Source: Polaromonas sp. JS666 (lineage in GTDB: Bacteria; Pseudomonadota; Gammaproteobacteria; Burkholderiales; Burkholderiaceae_C). Taken from it: a stretch of 64,000 nt of DNA. Location: positions 248,001-312,000 of the forward strand of contig NZ_FNHX01000003.1 in NCBI RefSeq assembly GCF_900103405.1, read 5' to 3'. Positions 30,073 to 38,575 of the stretch are shown in pieces. Position numbers and translations under genes: made by a program. The notes under the pieces were generated by a model. That model ran no database searches and was not told the DNA's origin. It was given only the letters and a program-made list of their open reading frames with translations. Each line of letters starts with the position of its first letter. Positions within the stretch are counted from its first letter, which is position 1.

Positions 30073-30156
30073 GCGCTAAGGGCCGCTTGCGGGTTTGTGC
30101 GAATAGCCGCGCTACCCGCAAGTCGCCGACCATGGGTGCCTGACCAGGAGCACATC

Positions 30157-30468
30157 ATGCGCAGCGAAGTCACCGTGAGCTTCAAGGATGGCCCGCCCGT
30201 GCGGCTGGACCTCAACGAAGTGCAGCCCATGCCGCACGACGTGGCACGCTGGTGGCTGGACGACCAGTTCACGCAGATGGGCTGCGAGCCGCTGCGGCCC
30301 ACAGGCAAGCTGCTGACCGCCGACAAGGTCGTGGTGGTGGCCCAGGCCGCCGGGCCGGCGAAATTCGCCGAGGCCAAATGGGCGCAGGAGTTTGCCCGCG
30401 CGGCCAGCGCGGCGCTGGCCAAGCCGGTGATTCACATCGACGTGGCCGCGCTCACCATCTCTTATTAA
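30157..30468 (+). CDS. Conserved hypothetical protein, about 103 residues
   Basis: A small soluble protein without signal peptide or membrane helix. It opens with RSEVTVSFKDGPP, has an HDVARWWLDDQF segment with two Trp, and ends with an Ala-rich helix and a short beta-like tail. The ATG at 30157 is preceded by CAGGAG at good spacing. It follows aroG by 84 bp and may be read through from it. I do not recognise a domain and give no function. Confidence 0.7.
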   Translation: MRSEVTVSFKDGPPVRLDLNEVQPMPHDVARWWLDDQFTQMGCEPLRPTGKLLTADKVVVVAQAAGPAKFAEAKWAQEFARAASAALAKPVIHIDVAALTISY

Positions 30469-30511
30469 TTAGTAGGGCCCTCAGGAGCCCCCAGGAGTTC
30501 CGGGCAGCGGC

Positions 30512-31939
30512 TCAGGCCTTGAGCGCCTCCAGCAGTTTGGCGTGAATCCCGCCAAAACCCCCGTTGCTCATGCACAGCAGGTGGTCGCCCGGCCGGGCCG
30601 CTGCTTTGACTTGCTCCAGCAATTGATCAATGGTGCCGGCCACCTGGGCGCGCTCGCCCATGGGCGCCAGCGCGGCGCGCGCGTCCCAGTCCAGTCCGCC
30701 GGCGTGGCAGAAGGCCAGGTCGGCCTGCTCCAGGCTCCAGGGCAGCTGGGCCGTCATGGCGCCCAGTTTCATGGTGTTGCTGCGCGGCTCGAAGATGGCG
30801 AGTATGCGTTCGCCGCCCCGGCCGGCGCTTTGCAGCTGGCGGCGCAGGCCGTCCACCGTGGTGTGGATGGCCGTGGGGTGGTGGGCGAAGTCGTCATACA
30901 CCGTGATGTCGCCGCCTTTGCGCGGGATCACGCCGCGCACTTCCATGCGCCGCTTGACGTTCTGGAATTCCGCCAGCGCCAGCGCCGCGGCCTCGGGCGC
31001 CACGCCCACGTGCTCGGCCGCCGCGATGGCCGCCAGGGCATTGAGCTGGTTGTGCACGCCGCTGATGCCCCACTTCACATGGGCCACGGCCTCGCCGGCC
31101 TTGAGCACGTGAAAGTCATGCGGTTCGCCATGGGCGGTAAAGCCGGCTTTGTTCAGCAGGCCGTTGCCAAAGAGCAGTTGCTCACTCCAGCAGCCCTGGG
31201 CCAGCACGCGCTGCAGGCTGGCCTCGGCTGCGTTGACGACCACCCGGCCCTGCGAGGGCACGGTGCGCACCAGGTGGTGGAACTGCCGCTCGATGGCCGC
31301 CAGGTCGTCGAAGATGTCGGCATGGTCGAACTCGAGGTTGTTCAGCACGGCGGTGCGCGGCCGGTAGTGCACAAACTTGCTGCGCTTGTCGAAAAACGCC
31401 GTGTCGTATTCATCGGCCTCGATCACAAAGGCATTGCCCTCGCCCAGGCGGGCCGAGACGCCGAAGTTGAGCGGCACGCCGCCGACCAGAAAACCCGGCT
31501 TCAGCCCGGCATGCTCCAGGATCCAGGCCAGCATGGCCGTGGTGGTGGTCTTGCCGTGCGTGCCGGCCACGGCCAGCACGTGGCGCGGGCCGGTCGCGTG
31601 GTGGGTGGGGTGGTGCAGCACATGGCCCGACAGCCATTGCGGGCCGCTGGTGTAAGGCTTGCCGCTGTTCAAAATGGCTTCCATCAGCGGGTATTTGGGC
31701 GTCCCGTCGGCCAGCCGGGCGCGCGAGATCACATTGCCGACCACGAACACATCGGGCTCAAAGGCCATCTGGTCGGCGCCATAGCCCTCGATCAGCTCTA
31801 TGCCCAGGCCGCGCAGCTGGTCGCTCATGGGCGGGTAGACGCCCGTGTCGCAGCCCGTGACCTTGTGTCCCGCCTCCCGCGCCAGGGCGGCGAGGCCGCC
31901 CATGAAAGTGCCGCAGATTCCCAGAATATGTATGTGCAT
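30512..31939 (-). CDS. mpl: UDP-MurNAc:L-Ala-gamma-D-Glu-meso-DAP tripeptide ligase (muropeptide recycling)
   Basis: A 475-residue Mur ligase family protein that reattaches recycled murein tripeptide to UDP-MurNAc. It begins MHIHILGICGTFMGGLA, which with the [13 protein letters not shown] loop and NLEFDHADIFDDL distinguishes Mpl from MurC. The C-terminal DDFAHHPTAIHTT and FEPRSNTMK are present. With AmpD (44393-45013) it forms the recycling arm of peptidoglycan metabolism in this window. The start at 31939 follows a TAGAAT hexamer by 8 nt. Confidence 0.95.
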   Translation of the reverse strand: MHIHILGICGTFMGGLAALAREAGHKVTGCDTGVYPPMSDQLRGLGIELIEGYGADQMAFEPDVFVVGNVISRARLADGTPKYPLMEAILNSGKPYTSGPQWLSGHVLHHPTHHATGPRHVLAVAGTHGKTTTTAMLAWILEHAGLKPGFLVGGVPLNFGVSARLGEGNAFVIEADEYDTAFFDKRSKFVHYRPRTAVLNNLEFDHADIFDDLAAIERQFHHLVRTVPSQGRVVVNAAEASLQRVLAQGCWSEQLLFGNGLLNKAGFTAHGEPHDFHVLKAGEAVAHVKWGISGVHNQLNALAAIAAAEHVGVAPEAAALALAEFQNVKRRMEVRGVIPRKGGDITVYDDFAHHPTAIHTTVDGLRRQLQSAGRGGERILAIFEPRSNTMKLGAMTAQLPWSLEQADLAFCHAGGLDWDARAALAPMGERAQVAGTIDQLLEQVKAAARPGDHLLCMSNGGFGGIHAKLLEALKA

Positions 31940-31947
31940 GGGGCTGT

Positions 31948-31953
31948 ATTCTA
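31948..31953 (-). promoter_or_regulatory. Putative mpl -10 element
   Basis: TAGAAT on the minus strand (5 of 6 to consensus) ends 8 nt before the mpl ATG, again predicting a nearly leaderless transcript. Confidence 0.4.
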
Positions 31954-32078
31954 GGAGGCCGGGTTTCGCGGGCCCGGCGGTGAACTTTGCGCCACATCGG
32001 GAGCCTAACCGGGGCACAATCGCTTCGCCCCCCTCTTTTCTTCTCTCTTCTCTCTTCTGGCTCCCGGGCCTGCCGACC

Positions 32079-32690
32079 TTGACCCCACACACCCTTAAAT
32101 CCGAAATTGCCGCTACGGCTGCCGCGATGGTGGTCGAAGAAGGGCTGGAATACGGTCCCGCCAAGCGCCGCGCCGTCAAACAGCTGGCACTGCCGGCCCG
32201 CACCGAGCTGCCCGGCAACGACGAACTCGAGGACGCGGTGCGCGAATACATTGCGCTGTTTTGCGCCGACACCCAGCCGGCCGAGCTGGCCGCCCTGCGC
32301 GAACTGGCCCTGGTCTGGATGGAGCGCCTGGCGCAGTTCCGGCCCCATCTGGGCGGCGCCGTCTGGCACGGCACGGCCACGCGGCTTTCCGATATTTATA
32401 TCCAGCTTTTCTGCGATGACCCCAAATCGGCCGAAATCGCGCTGATTGAGCACAATGTGGACTACGAGCCGCGCACCGTGACCGGCTTTACCGGCGACAG
32501 CGTGGAAGCGCTCAGTCTGCGAAGTGTGTGCAAACCTTTGAATGAAACGGTGGGCGTGCATCTGATGGTCTACGACCACGACGACCTGCGCGGCGCCTTG
32601 AGGGCCGATACCAAGGGCCGCACGCCCCGGGGCGACATCGCCGCCGTGCAAAAATTATTGATCCCCCCAGCCGGAGCCTCAGACACGTGA
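32079..32690 (+). CDS. Conserved hypothetical protein with a nucleotidyltransferase-like motif
   Basis: A 203-residue soluble protein divergent from mpl. Its most conserved-looking core, VWHGTATRLSDIYIQLF, has the spacing of the hG[GS]-x-D-h-D strand of minimal nucleotidyltransferases, but the second acidic position is Tyr, so the resemblance is weak and any activity doubtful. Such proteins next to mpl are sometimes labelled UDP-N-acetylmuramate-alanine ligase, which the sequence does not support. The start is uncertain: TTG at 32079 keeps a family-like N-terminus (TPHTLKSEIAATAAAMVVEEG); ATG at 32127 is the alternative. The stop overlaps the next start (GTGA). Confidence 0.7.
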   Translation: MTPHTLKSEIAATAAAMVVEEGLEYGPAKRRAVKQLALPARTELPGNDELEDAVREYIALFCADTQPAELAALRELALVWMERLAQFRPHLGGAVWHGTATRLSDIYIQLFCDDPKSAEIALIEHNVDYEPRTVTGFTGDSVEALSLRSVCKPLNETVGVHLMVYDHDDLRGALRADTKGRTPRGDIAAVQKLLIPPAGASDT

Positions 32691-33244
32691 ACCGCAGAAA
32701 CATACTTTATGGCGCGGCGGCTGCCGCAGCCGGCCTGGCCGGCGCCAGCGTCGCCTGGTGGAAGTTCCAGCCGCACCAGGTGGTGCCCGGGTCGGCCGAG
32801 ACGCCGGTGGTGGGTGCGGCTGGCAGCGCCTCCGACGCCTTCTGGCGCCTCAGTTTTGACACGCCGGACGGCAAGAACCTCTCGATGAGCAGCTTTCGCG
32901 GCAAGCTCCTGCTGGTCAATTTCTGGGCCACCTGGTGCCCACCCTGTGTCGAGGAACTGCCTTTATTGGATTATTTCTACCAGGAAAACCGCGATAAAAA
33001 CCTGCAAATAGTGGGTTTGGCCGTCGATCAGCCCACTGCGGTACGGACCTGGCTGCAAACCAAGCCCCTGCATTTCCCGGTGGGCATGGCCGGCCTGGGC
33101 GGGACTGAGCTCAGCAAATCGCTGGGCAACCTCGCCGGCAGCCTGCCCTTCACGGCGGTGTTCAGCGCCTCGGGAGAGCTGCTGCACCGCAAGATCGGCA
33201 AGGTCTTGCCTGAAGACCTCGCGCAGTGGGCCAAGCTGGTCTAA
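32687..33244 (+). CDS. TlpA/ResA-like membrane-anchored thioredoxin
   Basis: A 185-residue periplasmic thiol-disulfide protein. An N-terminal hydrophobic stretch (about residues 6-24) acts as a signal anchor, followed by a thioredoxin fold with the active site WCPPC at 83-87, in the FWATWCPPCVEELP context typical of TlpA/ResA reductants. Such proteins reduce apocytochromes or other envelope thiols. The start is a GTG overlapping the stop of the previous gene. It ends before a gap leading to accB. Confidence 0.9.
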   Translation: MNRRNILYGAAAAAAGLAGASVAWWKFQPHQVVPGSAETPVVGAAGSASDAFWRLSFDTPDGKNLSMSSFRGKLLLVNFWATWCPPCVEELPLLDYFYQENRDKNLQIVGLAVDQPTAVRTWLQTKPLHFPVGMAGLGGTELSKSLGNLAGSLPFTAVFSASGELLHRKIGKVLPEDLAQWAKLV

Positions 33245-33579
33245 AAGGCCGACACGGGTTTTTGCGCGAAAACCCGGCCAACCTGCGGCAATACGCTTCT
33301 AACAGCATTGTCTGAAGGGGATTTAGGGAAATCGAGGCCAACCGCCAGACGGTTTGGAATGGCCTCCGGCTTGATGTACACTCTGCGCTTTCCCGGGGAA
33401 AGCCGCCTGGCTCCTCCCCGCAGTAGTTAACTGATAAGCGCTTTAAAGCGTAAAAGCAGAAAGTAAGTGAAAAAAGAAGGAAGATCGGTGGTGGCGCTCC
33501 TTGCGCCCTGTTTCCGGCCTTTCAGTCAAAAGCTGCGCCGAGATCCCGCGCCAGCATCTACCGTCGTTGGAGAGAACCC
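33245..33579 (+). other. 335-bp accBC upstream region
   Basis: No gene is seen. It holds an inverted repeat CGGGTTTT (33255-33262) / AAAACCCG (33269-33276) just after the thioredoxin stop, which could be a terminator though it lacks a U-tract. A second hairpin at 33334-33366 has arms GAGGCCA/TGGCCTC and inner ACCG/CGGT. A promoter candidate overlaps that hairpin. A perfect 12-bp palindrome CGCTTTAAAGCG is at 33439-33450. GGAGAGA just before 33580 is the accB ribosome binding site. Confidence 0.5.
33354..33382 (+). promoter_or_regulatory. Putative accBC promoter
   Basis: TTGGAA (33354-33359) and TACACT (33377-33382) are separated by exactly 17 nt; each matches consensus at 4 of 6. The -35 lies in the 3' arm of the 33334-33366 hairpin. 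The predicted 5' leader is about 190 nt, long enough to host regulation. Confidence 0.45.
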
Positions 33580-34035
33580 ATGGATTTAAGAAAACTCAAA
33601 ACCCTGATCGACCTCGTCTCGGAGTCCAACGTCTCCGAGCTGGAAATCACCGAAGCCGAGGGCAAGGTACGCATCGTCAAATCCAGCGGCGCTCCCGTCG
33701 TGATGCAGCAGCCGGTTGCCATGGTAGCAGCTCCCGCAGCGGCCCCGGCCGCCGGCGCCCCGGCTGCTCCGGCCCCCGAGGCGGCGCCCGCCGCCCCGGC
33801 CGGCCATGCCGTCAAGTCGCCCATGGTGGGCACTTTCTACCGCTCGGCCAGCCCCGGCGCCAAGCCCTTTGTCGAAATCGGCAGCGTGGTCAAGGAAGGC
33901 GAGACCATCTGCATCATCGAGGCCATGAAGATCCTCAACGAGATCGAAGCCGACAAGTCGGGCACGGTCACCAAGATTCTTTCGGAAAACGGCCAGGCTG
34001 TCGAATACGGCCAACCCCTCTTCATCATTGAATAA
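33580..34035 (+). CDS. accB: Biotin carboxyl carrier protein of acetyl-CoA carboxylase
   Basis: A 151-residue carrier protein. An N-terminal helical segment is joined by an Ala/Pro linker (about residues 46-75) to a biotinyl domain in which [15 protein letters not shown] carries the biotinylated Lys117. It shuttles carboxybiotin between AccC and AccAD at the first step of fatty acid synthesis. accC follows 42 bp downstream. Confidence 0.97.
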   Translation: MDLRKLKTLIDLVSESNVSELEITEAEGKVRIVKSSGAPVVMQQPVAMVAAPAAAPAAGAPAAPAPEAAPAAPAGHAVKSPMVGTFYRSASPGAKPFVEIGSVVKEGETICIIEAMKILNEIEADKSGTVTKILSENGQAVEYGQPLFIIE

Positions 34036-34077
34036 GCGGGGCGCAGCGCCCCCTTTTCAAACCAGGCTTACCGACGC

Positions 34078-35427
34078 ATGTTCAAAAAAATTCTGATCGC
34101 CAACCGCGGGGAGATCGCTTTGCGCATCCAGCGCGCCTGCCGCGAACTCGGCGTGAAGGCCGTGATGGTCTATTCCGAGGCCGACCGTGAAGCGAAATAC
34201 ATCAAGCTGGCGGACGAGTCGGTCTGCATTGGCCCGGCGCCCTCCAAGGACAGCTACCTCAATATGCCGGCCATCATCTCGGCGGCCGAGGTGACGGATG
34301 CCGAAGCCATACACCCCGGCTACGGCTTCCTGAGCGAAAACGCCGATTTTGCCGAGCGGGTCGAGAAAAGCGGCTTCAAGTTCATAGGTCCCTCGCCCGA
34401 ATCCATCCGCATCATGGGCGACAAGGTTTCGGCCAAGCAGACCATGATCAAGGCCGGCGTGCCCTGCGTGCCCGGCTCGGAAGGCGCCTTGCCTGACGAC
34501 CCGGTCCTGATCAAGCGCACCGCCAAGCAGATCGGCTACCCCGTCATCATCAAAGCGGCCGGCGGCGGCGGCGGGCGCGGCATGCGCGTGGTGCACACCG
34601 AGGCGGCCCTGCTGCACGCGGTGCAGACTACCAAGGCCGAGGCCGGCGCGGCTTTCGGCAATCCCGAGGTCTACATGGAGAAATTCCTGCAGAACCCGCG
34701 GCATATCGAAATCCAGATTCTGGCCGACCAGCACAAGAACGCGGTCTGGCTGGGCGAGCGCGATTGCTCCATGCAGCGGCGCCACCAGAAAGTCATGGAA
34801 GAGGCGCCGGCGCCCGGCATTCCACGCAAGCTGATCGAACGCATCGGCGAGCGCTGCGTCGCGGCCGTCAAGAAGATAGGCTACCGCGGGGCGGGCACCT
34901 TCGAATTCCTCTACGAAAACGGCGAGTTCTACTTCATCGAGATGAACACCCGCGTGCAGGTGGAGCATCCGGTCACCGAGTGGATCACCGGCGTGGATAT
35001 CGTACGCACCCAGATCATGGTGGCGGCCGGCGAAAAACTGCCTTTCGCCCAGCGCGACATCGAACTCAAGGGCCATTCCATCGAATGCCGCATCAACGCG
35101 GAAGACCCCTACAAGTTCATTCCCTCGCCGGGCCGTATCACGACCTGGCACACGCCAGGCGGGCCGGGCGTGCGGGTGGACTCCCACATTTACGCCAACT
35201 ACTTCGTGCCGCCCAACTACGACTCCATGATCGGCAAGATCATCGTCCACGGCGACACGCGCGAGCAGGCCCTGGCCCGCATGAGCACGGCGCTGGCCGA
35301 GACCGTGGTCGAAGGCATCAACACCAACATCCCGCTGCACCGCGAACTGATGGTGGACGCCAAGTTCATGGACGGCGGCACCAACATCCACTACCTGGAA
35401 GAGTGGTTGTCTAAACGTGAGAGGTGA
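34078..35427 (+). CDS. accC: Biotin carboxylase subunit of acetyl-CoA carboxylase
   Basis: A 449-residue ATP-grasp enzyme that carboxylates the biotin on AccB. It starts [17 protein letters not shown], has the Gly-rich ATP lid [11 protein letters not shown], the [17 protein letters not shown] segment, and the catalytic [14 protein letters not shown] region. Length is normal. It forms the accBC operon. Confidence 0.98.
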   Translation: MFKKILIANRGEIALRIQRACRELGVKAVMVYSEADREAKYIKLADESVCIGPAPSKDSYLNMPAIISAAEVTDAEAIHPGYGFLSENADFAERVEKSGFKFIGPSPESIRIMGDKVSAKQTMIKAGVPCVPGSEGALPDDPVLIKRTAKQIGYPVIIKAAGGGGGRGMRVVHTEAALLHAVQTTKAEAGAAFGNPEVYMEKFLQNPRHIEIQILADQHKNAVWLGERDCSMQRRHQKVMEEAPAPGIPRKLIERIGERCVAAVKKIGYRGAGTFEFLYENGEFYFIEMNTRVQVEHPVTEWITGVDIVRTQIMVAAGEKLPFAQRDIELKGHSIECRINAEDPYKFIPSPGRITTWHTPGGPGVRVDSHIYANYFVPPNYDSMIGKIIVHGDTREQALARMSTALAETVVEGINTNIPLHRELMVDAKFMDGGTNIHYLEEWLSKRER

Positions 35428-35440
35428 GCCCCCACGCTTT

Positions 35441-35520
35441 TCACTTCGTGTAATGCGCTGCCCCCCGAGGGGGCCGCTGCGCCTGCGGCCCGGCAAAGCC
35501 GGTTCCGCGGCCCCTGCTTG
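35441..35520. repeat. Dispersed intergenic repeat, copy A
   Basis: An 80-bp GC-rich element between accC and prmA. It contains CCCCCCGAGGGGG, a GCGCCTGCGGCC segment, CCGGCAAAGCCGG (a small palindrome) and GCGGCCCCTGCT. The same order of elements occurs at 60236-60311. It lies between genes and has no coding potential. The remaining bases of the 142-bp accC-prmA gap show nothing else. Confidence 0.65.
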
Positions 35521-35569
35521 ATTAAATACCTGTGCGCCTCGGCGTACAGCTTGCGCGAGGCGATAGCCA

Positions 35570-36454
35570 ATGTTTGAACTGATCCTGCTGGCCCCTGTTG
35601 ACGAGGTGGAAACGCTCAGCGAAGCGCTGGACGCGCTCGACGCGCTCAGCGTGTCGGTGGAAGACGCCGACGCCCAGACGCCGGCGGAGCAGGCCTTGTT
35701 CGGCGAGCCCGACATGCCGCCGCCCAAGGCGGGCTGGGAACGCTCCCGCATTGTTTCGCTGTTTGCCACCGAGGCCCTGGCGCGGGACGCGGCCCATGTG
35801 CTGGCGGCGCAGGACTTCTTCGCGGGCTGCCGCGTCGTCGCCGTCCAGCCCGTGCCTGAGCAGGACTGGGTGCGCCTGACCCAGTCGCAGTTCTCGCCCG
35901 TGGACATCACGCCCGAATTCTGGATCGTGCCGACCTGGCACGAGCCGCCGGCCGAGGCCAGACAGGTGATTCGCCTGGACCCGGGCCTGGCTTTCGGCAC
36001 GGGTACGCACCCGACCACACGCATGTGCCTGCGCTGGATCGCAGGCCGCACCGGGCAAGACCTGGGCCGTGTGCTCGACTACGGTTGCGGATCCGGCATC
36101 CTGGCCATAGGCGCGGCCAAGTTCGGGGCGGCCGACATCGACGCCGTGGACATCGACCCGGCCGCCGTCGAATCGACGCTGGCCAATGCCGAGGCCAACC
36201 ATGTGGCGCTCAAGGCCGGCCTGCCCGAGACCGCGTCCGGCCAGTACCGCACCGTGCTGGCCAACATCCTGGCCACGCCGCTCAAGGTGCTGGCGCCCCT
36301 GCTGTGTTCCCATGTCGAGAAAGGCGGGCACCTGGTGCTCGCCGGCATCCTGGAGCGCCAGGCCGACGAGCTCAAGCAGGCCTACGCCCCCTATTGCCAG
36401 CTCAAGGTGCATGATGCGCAAGAAGGCTGGATCCTGATGACCGCCGGTTTCTAG
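35570..36454 (+). CDS. prmA: Ribosomal protein L11 methyltransferase
   Basis: A 294-residue SAM-dependent methyltransferase that trimethylates ribosomal protein L11. The N-terminal substrate domain (about residues 1-60) precedes DPGLAFGTGTHPTT and the SAM-binding motif LDYGCGSGILAIGA, then the NILATPL catalytic motif. The order and spacing match PrmA. Confidence 0.95.
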   Translation: MFELILLAPVDEVETLSEALDALDALSVSVEDADAQTPAEQALFGEPDMPPPKAGWERSRIVSLFATEALARDAAHVLAAQDFFAGCRVVAVQPVPEQDWVRLTQSQFSPVDITPEFWIVPTWHEPPAEARQVIRLDPGLAFGTGTHPTTRMCLRWIAGRTGQDLGRVLDYGCGSGILAIGAAKFGAADIDAVDIDPAAVESTLANAEANHVALKAGLPETASGQYRTVLANILATPLKVLAPLLCSHVEKGGHLVLAGILERQADELKQAYAPYCQLKVHDAQEGWILMTAGF

Positions 36455-36490
36455 GCCGTCCCGCAGGGGGTCAACACGGGTCGCGGCCCC

Positions 36491-36496
36491 TACAAT
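36491..36496 (+). promoter_or_regulatory. Putative -10 element of the zinc-ribbon gene
   Basis: TACAAT (5 of 6) ends 10 nt before the ATG at 36507, leaving room for only a few untranslated bases. Confidence 0.4.
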
Positions 36497-36506
36497 ACAG
36501 CGCTAA

Positions 36507-37643
36507 ATGAGCCTGATTACGCGCTGTCCCGCATGCGGCACGATGTTCAAAGTCGTGACCGACCAACTCAAAGTCTCACAAGGCTGGGTGCGATGCGGCC
36601 ATTGCGCTGAAGTGTTCGATGCGTCGGCCCATCTGCTGCCGCGCGATATGTCCGCGCTGACCGCCCCCGCACCCCTGGCAACGGCCACGCTGGCCGCCGC
36701 CCCCGAGCCCCCGCCGGAATTCGACCGCCCCACCGAACCCCAAAGCCTGCCCGCGGCGGACCCGCCGGCGGAGCCGCCCCGGCAGGAATGGGCGCCAGCC
36801 CGCTCGTTTGCCGACAGGGTGCCGCTGCGGCCTTCCAGCCCCGGCTGGGACGACGCCCAGGACAGCGCCGCCGACTTCGACCCCGTGCGCTGGAAGCAGG
36901 CGCAGCAGGAACGCCAGCTCGATCCGCTGGAGCTGCCCGCCGAATCGCTGCCTGCCGAGGCACCCTTGCCGCGCCAGCCGGCCATGGTTCGCCAGGCGAT
37001 TGACGACGATTCCAGCTTCGCCTATTCGGACGTGGATTCCGGCATGCCGGGGCGGCCGATGGAGCACGACGTGTCCTTTGTGCGGGATGCCCGGCGCAAG
37101 GCCTTCTGGCGAAAACCGCTGACGCGCCTGTCGCTGTCCCTGCTGTCCCTGCTGCTGTTGGCCACGCTGGTGGCCCAGTGGGCCGTCCAGCAGAGGGACA
37201 TGCTGGCCGCGCTGGAGCCGCGGCTGGTTCCGGCGCTGCAGGCCTTGTGCGGTCCGCTGCATTGTGACATCCGCCCGCCTCGCCATATCGAGGCGCTGGT
37301 GATCGACAGCTCCACCTTTAACCGCATCGCCCCCGACGCTTACCGCCTGAGCTTTACCCTCAAGAACACCGGCGTGGCAGCCCTGGAAATGCCCTCTCTG
37401 GAGGTGACCCTGACCGACACCCAGGACCAGGCCGTGGTGCGCCGCGTCCTGGCGCCCGCCCAATTCGGCGCCAAGGCGGCGACGCTGGCGGCCCAGTCCG
37501 AGCTGGCGGGGCTGGTCATCATGAAAGTCTCGGGGGATGCGGCTGCCGCGTCGGCCCCTTCTTCCTCTTCTTCCTCTTCTTCCTCTTCGGCGGCCGCACC
37601 CCTGCGGGTGGCGGGCTACCGTGTCCTGGCTTTTTATCCCTGA
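36507..37643 (+). CDS. Zinc-ribbon and DUF3426 membrane protein
   Basis: A 378-residue protein. Cys7, Cys10, Cys30 and Cys33 form an N-terminal MJ0042-type zinc ribbon (CPACGTMF ... VRCGHC). A long Pro/Ala-rich cytoplasmic linker leads to one membrane helix at about residues 207-227 and a periplasmic DUF3426 domain. The function of the family is unknown. Near the C-terminus a run of ten Ser is encoded by three perfect 9-bp repeats (37560-37586). It follows prmA, a common arrangement in betaproteobacteria. Confidence 0.85.
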   Translation: MSLITRCPACGTMFKVVTDQLKVSQGWVRCGHCAEVFDASAHLLPRDMSALTAPAPLATATLAAAPEPPPEFDRPTEPQSLPAADPPAEPPRQEWAPARSFADRVPLRPSSPGWDDAQDSAADFDPVRWKQAQQERQLDPLELPAESLPAEAPLPRQPAMVRQAIDDDSSFAYSDVDSGMPGRPMEHDVSFVRDARRKAFWRKPLTRLSLSLLSLLLLATLVAQWAVQQRDMLAALEPRLVPALQALCGPLHCDIRPPRHIEALVIDSSTFNRIAPDAYRLSFTLKNTGVAALEMPSLEVTLTDTQDQAVVRRVLAPAQFGAKAATLAAQSELAGLVIMKVSGDAAAASAPSSSSSSSSSSAAAPLRVAGYRVLAFYP

Positions 37644-37661
37644 TTGAAACGAGAAAAATCA

Positions 37662-38564
37662 ATGTCCGCTGTTATCTGTGGCTCCCTGGCGTTTGACACC
37701 ATCATGACTTTCGAGGGGCGCTTTTCCGAGCAGATCCTGCCCGACCAGTTGCACATCCTCAATGTGTCTTTCCTGGTGCCGGCGCTGCGCCGTGAATTCG
37801 GCGGCTGCGCCGGCAATATCGCCTACAGCCTGCGGCAGCTGGGCGGCACGGCCTTGCCCATGGCGACGGTCGGCAGCGATGGTGCCGAGTATGTGGAGCG
37901 CATGAAGACGCTGGGTATCAGCACCGAGTTCGTGCGCCAGGTCGGCGATACCTACACCGCGCAGGCCATGATCATGACCGACCGTGACAACAACCAGATC
38001 ACGGCTTTCCATCCCGGCGCGATGATGCAGGCCCATGTGACCCGCATCACGGCGCGCGGCGACATCAAGCTGGGCATCATTTCGCCCGACGGCCGCGATG
38101 CCATGCTGCAGCATGCCGAGCAGTTCAAGGCCGCCGGCATTCCCTTTGTGTTCGACCCGGGCCAGGGCCTGCCCATGTTCGACGGCAAGGAACTCGCGCA
38201 TTTCGTCGAACTGGCGACCTGGGTGACGGTGAACGACTACGAGGCCAAGATGCTCTGCGACCGCACCGGCATGTCCTGCGCCGAATTGTCGCGGCGCGTG
38301 CAGGGCCTGGTGGTGACCTTGGGCGCCGAAGGCTGCGAAGTCTGGATAGACGGCGAAAAAACCCTTGTACCGCCCGTGAAGGCCGAGGCCGTGGTGGACC
38401 CGACCGGCTGCGGCGACGCCTTTCGCGGGGCGCTGCTGTTCGGCCTGGAGCAAGGCTGGCCGCTGGCGCGCTGCGCCGCGCTGGGCAACCGGGTCGGCGC
38501 GCTCAAGATCGCGACGCGCGGCGGCCAGAACTACACGCTGTCGGCCGAACAAATCGCGGCTTAA
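37662..38564 (+). CDS. PfkB-family carbohydrate/nucleoside kinase
   Basis: A 300-residue sugar kinase fold protein. The N-terminal GSLAFDTIM, the GGCAGNIAYSLRQLGG motif and the C-terminal DPTGCGDAFRGALL with its catalytic Asp are all present. The N-terminus resembles adenosine-kinase-like members, and adenosine or ribose are possible substrates, but this is inference. The ATG at 37662 was preferred over an in-frame TTG at 37644. It lies 18 bp after the DUF3426 gene. Confidence 0.88.
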   Translation: MSAVICGSLAFDTIMTFEGRFSEQILPDQLHILNVSFLVPALRREFGGCAGNIAYSLRQLGGTALPMATVGSDGAEYVERMKTLGISTEFVRQVGDTYTAQAMIMTDRDNNQITAFHPGAMMQAHVTRITARGDIKLGIISPDGRDAMLQHAEQFKAAGIPFVFDPGQGLPMFDGKELAHFVELATWVTVNDYEAKMLCDRTGMSCAELSRRVQGLVVTLGAEGCEVWIDGEKTLVPPVKAEAVVDPTGCGDAFRGALLFGLEQGWPLARCAALGNRVGALKIATRGGQNYTLSAEQIAA

Positions 38565-38575
38565 GGGCCCGTTGC

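Noticed and set aside
30470..30511. Possible terminator between the 103-residue hypothetical gene and mpl
   Set aside because: GC-rich and partly self-complementary (GGGCCC), but no stable stem or U-tract.
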